From Basidiobolus meristosporus CBS 931.73 (Eukaryota; Basidiobolomycota; Basidiobolomycetes; Basidiobolales; Basidiobolaceae), in NCBI GenBank assembly GCA_002104905.1, contig MCFE01000015.1:1-64000 (forward strand): a DNA stretch of 64,000 bases, read 5' to 3'. The notes under the pieces were generated by a model. It worked only from the letters and a program-made list of their open reading frames with translations. It was not told where the DNA came from and did no database searches. This document shows positions 57,835 to 64,000 of the stretch, piece by piece. How positions within the stretch are numbered: the first letter of the stretch is position 1; each line of letters opens with the position of its first letter. A program made the translations under genes and the position numbers.

Positions 57835-58380
57835 TATCTGTTCAATCATCCTTAGCCGATCCAAAATCATGTGCAAACGTATGCCATTTGGAAATGGATG
57901 ATTTCTGCACTCGTAATCACATGAAAGAGATGGTGGCGATTCAGCAAATTTCCGAATTCCTTAGATTGTTGAACGATAACTGGAAGAATAGAAATACTCT
58001 ATTAGGCAACATCACTTCTCGACATTCCAGAGTTGTATTCCAGAGATTGAATAGTCACCGGCAAATCGTCCCCAAAGTTAGGCAGAACTCGTTTTCAATT
58101 TCATGAAAACGCAGAATTAAAGGATGGTTGATCCTTGCATTGCCGTAATTTGCGATGATAAATGCGCGGGCGGTGGGACTGATCTTTTATGCTTATCAGA
58201 AGCACAAAGTTCGGAAGTCGTCATGAAACAGATGATTGTTTGATTAGGCTGTTAATTTATTACTACTTTAAGGGGAACACCACTTAACACATTATGTTTG
58301 AAATGATGAAGCAAGATTCGGCAACTAGGTGTGAACAATTATATGGATATGAATGTGATTATTTAGGGTCCATTTTGGAA

Positions 58381-58929
58381 TTATTTTCCTTGGACAATGC
58401 TACGAACGTTTTGAACCAGATTTTGAGCGGATGATGTCACTCCTTCGAGATATGGCTCAACGGTATGAATGTATGGTTCGACGGTGGATCGGCACGACTG
58501 GACGACCTCGTTGGTAGGCTTTTTGATAATGGGAACCTTGGTCTCAATGAAATCCAAAGAACGGCAACCGAGCTGATCAGCCTGCTCGATTTGCGAATGG
58601 AAGCGAGTTTGAACAGGCTGCATCAAGCCAGCAACCGTATGCATTGCCGAACCAGCAGTGTCAGCAACAAGGTGGACATAGCGTGATTCTGAGTTCTCGA
58701 CGAACGACTTGACTGCATTGATGCTATCCTGGACCATCGGAATGCCGCAAATGCGGTTAACCACCTCTAAATTAGCGTTGTTGGGGCTGGAGGGGGTTGT
58801 TTCGATAGGCTGCTCTTCTTCAGCCTTCTCAACTTCCTGCTCCTGAGGCTTAATAGGTTCTTGCTCTTGAGCAACCACACTCTCGTGGGTGTTATCAACA
58901 GTATTGTTCTGAATAGATTCTTGGGACAT
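58381..58929 (-). CDS. Perilipin-like lipid-droplet protein (copy 2)
   Basis: Single exon, 182 residues. Acidic Glu/Gln-rich N-terminus (VAQEQEPIKPQEQEVEKAEE), then NRICGIPMVQDSINAVKSFV, HLVADTAGSAMHTVAGLMQP, ADQLGCRSLDFIETKVPIIK and KPTNEVVQSCRSTVEPYI. It aligns with copy 1 over the whole conserved part, with identical blocks HLVADTA, KKPTNEV and RSTVEPY. The N-terminus is longer and more acidic, so the copies have diverged in regulation or partner. Tandem, same orientation, both intronless: a local duplication. TATAAAAG at 58995-59002 lies 66-73 bp upstream. Confidence 0.8.
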   Translation of the reverse strand: MSQESIQNNTVDNTHESVVAQEQEPIKPQEQEVEKAEEEQPIETTPSSPNNANLEVVNRICGIPMVQDSINAVKSFVENSESRYVHLVADTAGSAMHTVAGLMQPVQTRFHSQIEQADQLGCRSLDFIETKVPIIKKPTNEVVQSCRSTVEPYIHTVEPYLEGVTSSAQNLVQNVRSIVQGK

Positions 58930-58994
58930 ATTAGAGGAGGGTTGAGGGTAGAGGGTTGATTATGATATTATGCTACTGATTGTGCAGCTCCTCG

Positions 58995-59002
58995 CTTTTA
59001 TA
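58995..59002 (-). promoter_or_regulatory. TATA box of perilipin-like copy 2
   Basis: TATAAAAG on the minus strand at nearly the same distance from the ATG (66-73 bp) as in copy 1. Confidence 0.6.
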
Positions 59003-60007
59003 TGTATATGCGCTGTAAAAAATCAGCGGCAACATGTGAAAATATAAAATAAACTTTGGATATAGTATGGACTCTTGGACGCCATTGGTTGATGAAGGGG
59101 TGAGCCGATCACTAATATCGATAGCTAGCGCAGTCACCCCGATTGCGTCCAATATCACATGAAAATCAAGAAAACTAGAAAATGACATCGCCTTGGATTC
59201 ACATGCCAAGTGATCATTTCACGTGAGACCAAGAGCCGTCGGTAATAATGCCGAGAACTATGCTACTAAATATGGAATTGCTTACTAGCTTTTTGAAGAC
59301 GAAGAACGATAGATCTTTTGCCCTATGGAGCTCAGGAGGTTATATTGACAAAATAGCGCCAAATACGGTTATCAGTTGAAAGAAATTCTACACTTCAAGT
59401 ACTGGTTTTAGGAGGCTAGAAGATTAAAGGCCTTGATGCTGCAGAATAAAAAGAACGAAAGCTTGCTATGGCAAGATAGCGGGTACTTGTGCCACAGTTC
59501 CCTCATTAGAAACAAGTAACAGCATGAATACGTTCTCATTTATTAGCACATGTAGAATTGACTTGACAGGTCCTATCTCTCCTCGTATCTGTGCCAAGGT
59601 CCTTGGTAATCGGGGAGAATCCGAAAATAGGATGATTCCAGCTATATACTGGAATACATGATGTGCTATACTGGAATCAGCTATAAATGCACCTGAGTGG
59701 CTGTATGCTATACCGGAATCAATTAAGCGTTACTTGCAGTCGTTAATTAGAAATATCCCTCATTTGTCTCATGGTTGATGAACAGTATGATTAGATACCC
59801 TGATACCTTGATGCCTTGATTATGCATAAACAAGTGTGGCTGGGATGGTCAGATTATCGGACTGTAATATGAAAAAGCTCTTTAGGATCTGTAGATTAAT
59901 ACTTTCACAATGAAGTAGCGCAAGAATGATATGATCTTTATATGTGATGGTTACTACGGATCTATATTACATATGTGGGCTTGGTACAAGGAAACACTGA
60001 AGGAGGG
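59003..60007. other. Intergenic, about 1 kb, with a small tandem-like repeat
   Basis: No gene seen. Near 59640-59725 the motif GCTATAC-TGGAATCA-type occurs three times with small changes (GCTATATACTGGAATACA, GCTATACTGGAATCA, GCTATACCGGAATCA). The rest is AT-rich. Confidence 0.45.
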
Positions 60008-61096
60008 CTACATCAAATATTCAATTTTCCAATACTTGATTGTTCGTCTTAGATTGACGTACTGAGGCCCGTCAATGGCTCCTGAAACAATCAACAGTTA
60101 GGGTGTAATCTCAAGTTAGGCAACAGTGATGGTCTCGTACCTTCATCAAGTGCAGGGCCGCCGCCGTATATTTGCTGAAATTGCTTCCATGCCTCTTGTG
60201 AGATCATGGAGTAGTCCTCCCACAACACCAGGTCTGGGTTGAGGCTACCTTGTTCTGTAAGTAGCCGGTGATTGGTTATAGGCCCTGGTGCAGGGTTGTT
60301 CCCAAGCACAAATCCCTGCCACTGGGTCATCCAACCTTGCTCGACAAAATAGCCTACCTCAAATTGTTGGTACATTGATATACTACGTTCCTTACGTCTA
60401 CGTGCAATTTCTTCCGATTTATACAAGCTGGGAAGACTGGTAGCCATAAGTGACATGATTTCGTTTACTCTACAAGTTTCGATATCAGAGCAATTGGTAC
60501 CCATCCATCTATTGCAACGATAGCACCATAGTTCTGTGGTATTGATTTTGAAACTGAGGGCGTGTCCTGTCGACTTGAAATGGTCCAATGCGTGTGCACC
60601 CCTCCAGCGTCCACAGCCTAGGGTTCAACAATGGAGGTGTCAGTAGGTCTTGGATTGGTGCGGTGATACAGTAAAGGAGGTTACCCAAGAATTGGCAGTT
60701 TTTGTTAGCACATATCCATAAATCCGGCACGGTTTCTGTGCAGTCACCTGAGGAACAGGAAAGGTGCGAATATGTGTCTACCAGAGAAACGTATTGTGCA
60801 AGCTTCTCCTCCAAGTGCTTTTGGTTGAATTGGCTCAGGTGTGTACAGACGTCATGAAGTTCGGTGGTGAAAAGTTCTCGCCACGACATGTAAGGAGGTT
60901 TGAAATTGATGTTCTTTTGCGAACAACATAAGCCAAACCAAAGTGAGTCTTCTTTAGAAACGTTGTTCAGGACTTTGCATACCAGAGAGCAGTTAAGTAG
61001 ATCAGCATGCTGAAGGTTGGACAAGATGTTCACTAGTATTTCGTATGGAAGACTAAGTAGCGGGAAACAAGCCACTGGGCACAAGCGCATTACCAT
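60008..61096 (-). CDS. F-box / ZnF-UBP / DUSP domain protein
   Basis: Three exons (61096-60685, 60617-60141, 60081-60008) give 320 residues. Domain 1, about 10-55, is an F-box: FPLLSLPYEILVNILSNLQH then ADLLNCSLVCKVLNNVSKED, LW. Domain 2, about 112-185, is a UBP-type zinc finger: DLWICANKNCQFLGCGRWRG, HALDHFKSTGHALSF, LWCYRCNRWM; these hold the Cys/His ligands and the GCGR/Trp residues that grip the ubiquitin C-terminus. Domain 3, about 220-310, is a DUSP: FVEQGWMTQWQGFVLGNNPA, PGPITNHRLL, LWEDYSMISQEAWKQFQQIY, GGGP. ZnF-UBP and DUSP normally flank a USP protease, which is absent. An SCF subunit that reads free ubiquitin ends is a reasonable inference. The C-terminal exon is short and less certain. 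Confidence 0.82.
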
Positions 61097-61541
61097 CTTG
61101 TTGGGAAGAGATAGGCGAGGAAGGTACAGGTATAATGAAGGAACAAAGGTTGGGTTTTATTGCCTGAGCGCAGCTTGTGCTGAGGTTCTGATTTCTATAT
61201 AAACCTGACCAAGCGTAGAATATTTCCCTATTTCATACACCATTTGATATATATAGTAAGCATTATATACACAGTCAACTAGATTGATGCCAACATCTTA
61301 ACTCTGGCTCTTGCCCCAAACTACATTAAATCGCATCTTTAAACACTTCACCACGTAACCAATAGGCTCACACAAATAATATTGTCATCAAGTTGGTGAC
61401 CTCCCTCCAGTCTAATTAGGCAACGATTCTGGTCACGTTCAGGGATAGGGAGTGTGTTCTTGTGAGTGGGGTAGCCAAATGATGAAATCAAAGAGCCCAA
61501 AATGGGCCACTATTGCTTTATCTAGGTGAGTTGATAATGGA
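61097..61541. other. Intergenic between F-box gene and MET22
   Basis: Both genes are on the minus strand. TATATAAA at about 61195 lies about 100 bp upstream of the F-box gene start. No gene seen. Confidence 0.5.
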
Positions 61542-62771
61542 CTAATTCTTTGCAAGTACCTTCTGAACTGCCGCTAACACCTCCGCATGGATGCTAGCCG
61601 AGGAGGCAACCACCCCTTTGTTGGCTTTCAGGGTCCTTCCAAGTGAGAAATCAAGGGGTTTTCCCGAGATATCGGTTACTTTACCACCCGCTTCTTGAAC
61701 CAATAGATTGCCGGAAGCATGGTCCCATATTTTTTCTTCATAATCAGCACGAGTGGGAAGTCGTAGATAAATGTCGGCGTCACCACGAGAGATGGAGCAA
61801 TATTTACATTGACTATCCATACGGACAGGTGGCTTGGTGATATTAAGCAGTTGTGCTATTTGAGCCGCATCACTATGTGAAGAGTGCTCTGATTCGACTG
61901 ACTCGCAGAATGATGAATCGGCAGTAGTGTTCACGGTACTCATCTTAATAGGCTGCAACTCTTGGCCATCAAATGGTCTCTGATAATGTTGTTGTTTTTA
62001 GGAGGGAAAGATCACGAATGATTCTTAATACACACAAACCTGGAAAGCACCTTCTCCTTCGACTGCTACAAATAAACATCCCTTTGCACCAGAGGGGTTT
62101 TTGGCATCAATAGGAAGATTGGGGCAGCCCATTACACCCAGGCGAACCTGGCCATCAACAATGAGAGCCAAGCATACCGCAAATTGCTCCCCACGCAAGA
62201 ATCCCTTAGTTCCATCGATGGGATCCAAAGTCCAGTGGCGACCTGTGGAGCCTCCAGCATAACAGCCGCGATCAATAGCTGCTAACAGCTAGTGAATAGA
62301 GTTAAAACATAGGGAATTTACGAGAATCAAGAGTAGACACACCTGAGTGATGGTTTGAGATTCCTCAAGAACCGAATTAGCTAGTTCTTCGATCTTTTCT
62401 CTCATGTTGGCAGCAGCATCTCCATGTAGATCCTTAGAATCCTCTTCGCCTACGATAGGATCGTTCGGAAATGCCTTCGCCAGAACTGTGTTCACAACAG
62501 CCTGAGCACTGTAATCGGCGACTATGCTGGGTTATAAGACATGAAAGTCAGTAGTAGGTTGGAATAAACGGCACTTACTAGTTACAGGAGATTTATCCTT
62601 CTTCGTGATTGTTTCACTGGAGACCAGTTTGTTGAAAACATTCTGACACACACGGCTCGCTCTCAACACTGCGTCAATGGCAACAGCTTTCTCTTGGGTA
62701 TAGCTAGACATTGTTCTGCAGAATGAATGATAAATTTTCCCAAAGGCCCTCGAAGAATACAAACGGCTCAT
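61542..62771 (-). CDS. MET22: 3'(2'),5'-bisphosphate nucleotidase (PAP phosphatase)
   Basis: Four exons (62771-62579, 62521-62343, 62288-62040, 61979-61542) give 352 residues. Motifs of the Li+-sensitive phosphatase fold: DKSPVTIADYSAQAVVN, PNDPIVGEEDSKDL, HWTLDPIDGTKGFLRGEQFA, and WDHASGNLLVQEAGGKVTDI, supplying the metal-binding Glu/Asp set. Met22/Hal2 removes the 3' phosphate from PAP, a by-product of sulfate assimilation, and is a target of Na+ and Li+ toxicity. The N-terminal extension MSRLYSSRAFGKIYHSFCRT is basic and could target mitochondria; a second Met starts the canonical enzyme (MSSYTQEKAVAID). Confidence 0.95.
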
Positions 62772-63196
62772 ATATATATATGGGCGATGGAGTCAATCCT
62801 GGTCAAATCTTCATGATATATCGGCTACTTTCCTAACCTATATTTTCATTATCATTCTTCTCATGACGTGCTTTTCCGCAACCTTACGCTAGTTGATTGC
62901 GTGGTGATTTGCTACCATCTATTCAAGTTTCATCAAGATCCATTTGATAAATCCCAAATGGGGAAATCATGGCCTTGGTAGAATAATGTACACTATCATA
63001 GAGTCGGCAAGTGGGGCTAGTGTGGGACTTCACATTTATTTGCAAACAGATACAGGAAAGATGATCATCCGACAGGCGAATAAGACAGACAACCTGTTTG
63101 ATTCTCTCTCCAACTGGAATTAGAGGGTTAACATATTTAAAAGCAGCAAGGATTGCCTGAATGATATTAAATAATTAAGGTCAAAATTCGCCCATC
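62772..63196. other. Intergenic, same-strand spacer
   Basis: Contains the MET22 promoter (TATATATATATG, 62770-62781) and the 3' flank of the kelch gene. No gene seen. Confidence 0.5.
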
Positions 63197-64000
63197 TCAG
63201 TATGAGCCTAGCTCAAAGTTGGTGACTTGGGGGAGGTAGGCACACGCGCTTAGATCCAGAATGTATACTTCGTCGTACACTTTTTTCCCATCATACCCAC
63301 CATATACGAACAACCTAGAATCATACAACACTGCAGTATGATAGCCTCTGCCTGTAGGCGGTATCCCGTATATGTTCCGAGTCTCCCAATTCATCGTTAC
63401 TGGACATAGATAGAGGTTTGAGGTTTTTGAAATTGGCAACGGAAGAAGTGAGCCAACTTACCTAAATTCAGCAAAAGTACATCCTGAACGTACTTATCCC
63501 CGTCATGTCCACCCGCGACAAATATGTATGAACCGACCTGGGTTGCTGTGTGCGAGAGTCTGGGAACAGAATCGCTTAATTTCACATGTTCCCATGTGTG
63601 CGTTTCTTGGTAGTAGCCATAGGTTAGTGCTCAGTAAAATCCCGCCATCAAAAAACGATGTACCTATATCAAGGACGTGCGCCTCACTGAAACATTCGTG
63701 ACCATCAGAGCCGCCATATATCAAAAGCTTATTCTCCACGAGCGTGCCGGTATGATATCCTCGCGGAATTGGCGGCTTTCCCTTGACCTCGACTGCTGAC
63801 CATGTGAGTTTGGCAAGATCCGCTGTTAAATGTGTGGTGAGCAAAATGGGCTATCCAAGGGGGGCAAAGGCGCCTACATATATCCAAACGATGCACGTCA
63901 TTCAGAGCGCGAAGCCCATCCCCGCCGCCAAACAGATATATGTATTTGCCATAATGGCAGGCTGTATGCGCTCGGCGAGGGCCAGGAATCTCACCATAAA
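63197..64000 (-). CDS. Kelch-repeat protein (partial, runs off right edge)
   Basis: Minus-strand, several exons; the stop is at 63197 and the 5' end lies beyond the window. Four kelch repeats are visible from right to left: PGPRRAHTACHYGKYIYLFG, GGDGLRALND; PRGYHTGTLVENKLLIYGGS, DGHECFSEAHVLDI; PRLSHTATQVGSYIFVAGGH, DGDKYVQDVLLLNL; TGRGYHTAVLYDSRLFVYGG, YDGKKVYDEVYILDL. Each has the GG pair and the spaced Tyr/Trp of a beta-propeller blade. No BTB, F-box or other domain is seen in the part present, so partner class is unknown. The last blade ends close to the stop (FELGSY). Confidence 0.85.

Overview
The window looks like nuclear DNA of a filamentous, early-diverging fungus. Most genes carry several short GT-AG introns (about 45-70 nt), with branch-point-like ctaac/ctaat motifs. 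The proteins are clearly opisthokont (gamma-tubulin, Cdc42, Sec24, Hop1, Ubc12, ornithine decarboxylase antizyme), and there are fungal-type cell-surface proteins. Full-length NELF-A and perilipin-like genes argue against a budding yeast. I cannot name the species; a zygosporic lineage is an inference only.

Positions 1-10100 are repeat-rich and poor in genes. A Ty1/copia element enters from the left edge on the minus strand (gag start and 5' LTR). A small PY-motif protein gene follows. Next comes the first quarter of an IMP dehydrogenase gene, which runs straight into the C-terminal end of a Harbinger-type transposase. A decayed Ty3-type integrase, a string of broken ORFs, and a nest of copia RNase H scraps and related LTRs complete the block. 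One LTR (9234-9566) is solo, with a perfect 5-bp target duplication.

From about 10900 onward the DNA is compact and euchromatic, with roughly one gene per 1.5-2 kb on both strands. In order: a seven-TM-like protein (-), a STIMATE-family membrane protein (-), a CsbD-like protein (+), a Cid1-type nucleotidyltransferase (+), a LETM1-domain mitochondrial protein (+), NELF-A (+), a GOST-type seven-TM protein (+), dihydroorotase (-), CDC42 (-), gamma-tubulin (+), an Lnt-like carbon-nitrogen hydrolase (+), HOP1 (+), a secreted Opy2-like Cys-rich repeat protein (+), an SDR oxidoreductase (+), a class III CoA-transferase (+), a GPI-type mucin-like protein (+), a PQ-loop transporter (+), a second seven-TM receptor-like protein (+), antizyme (+, with programmed frameshift), SEC24 (-), aldehyde dehydrogenase (+), PUS3/DEG1 (+), UBC12 (-), two tandem perilipin-like genes (-), an F-box/ZnF-UBP/DUSP protein (-), the PAP phosphatase MET22/HAL2 (-), and a kelch-repeat protein (-) cut by the right edge.

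There is no operon-like or biosynthetic cluster; neighbours are functionally mixed. The items most worth a second look are: the antizyme +1 shift site (UUU-UGA) with an 11-bp hairpin just downstream; a complete NELF-A in a fungus; the F-box/ZnF-UBP/DUSP architecture; the exon-per-module Opy2-like protein; tandem perilipins; 5-nt and 10-nt micro-exons; and the IMPDH fragment fused to transposon debris. Exon boundaries given below were worked out by eye from frame, splice motifs and protein-family continuity. No search tool was run.
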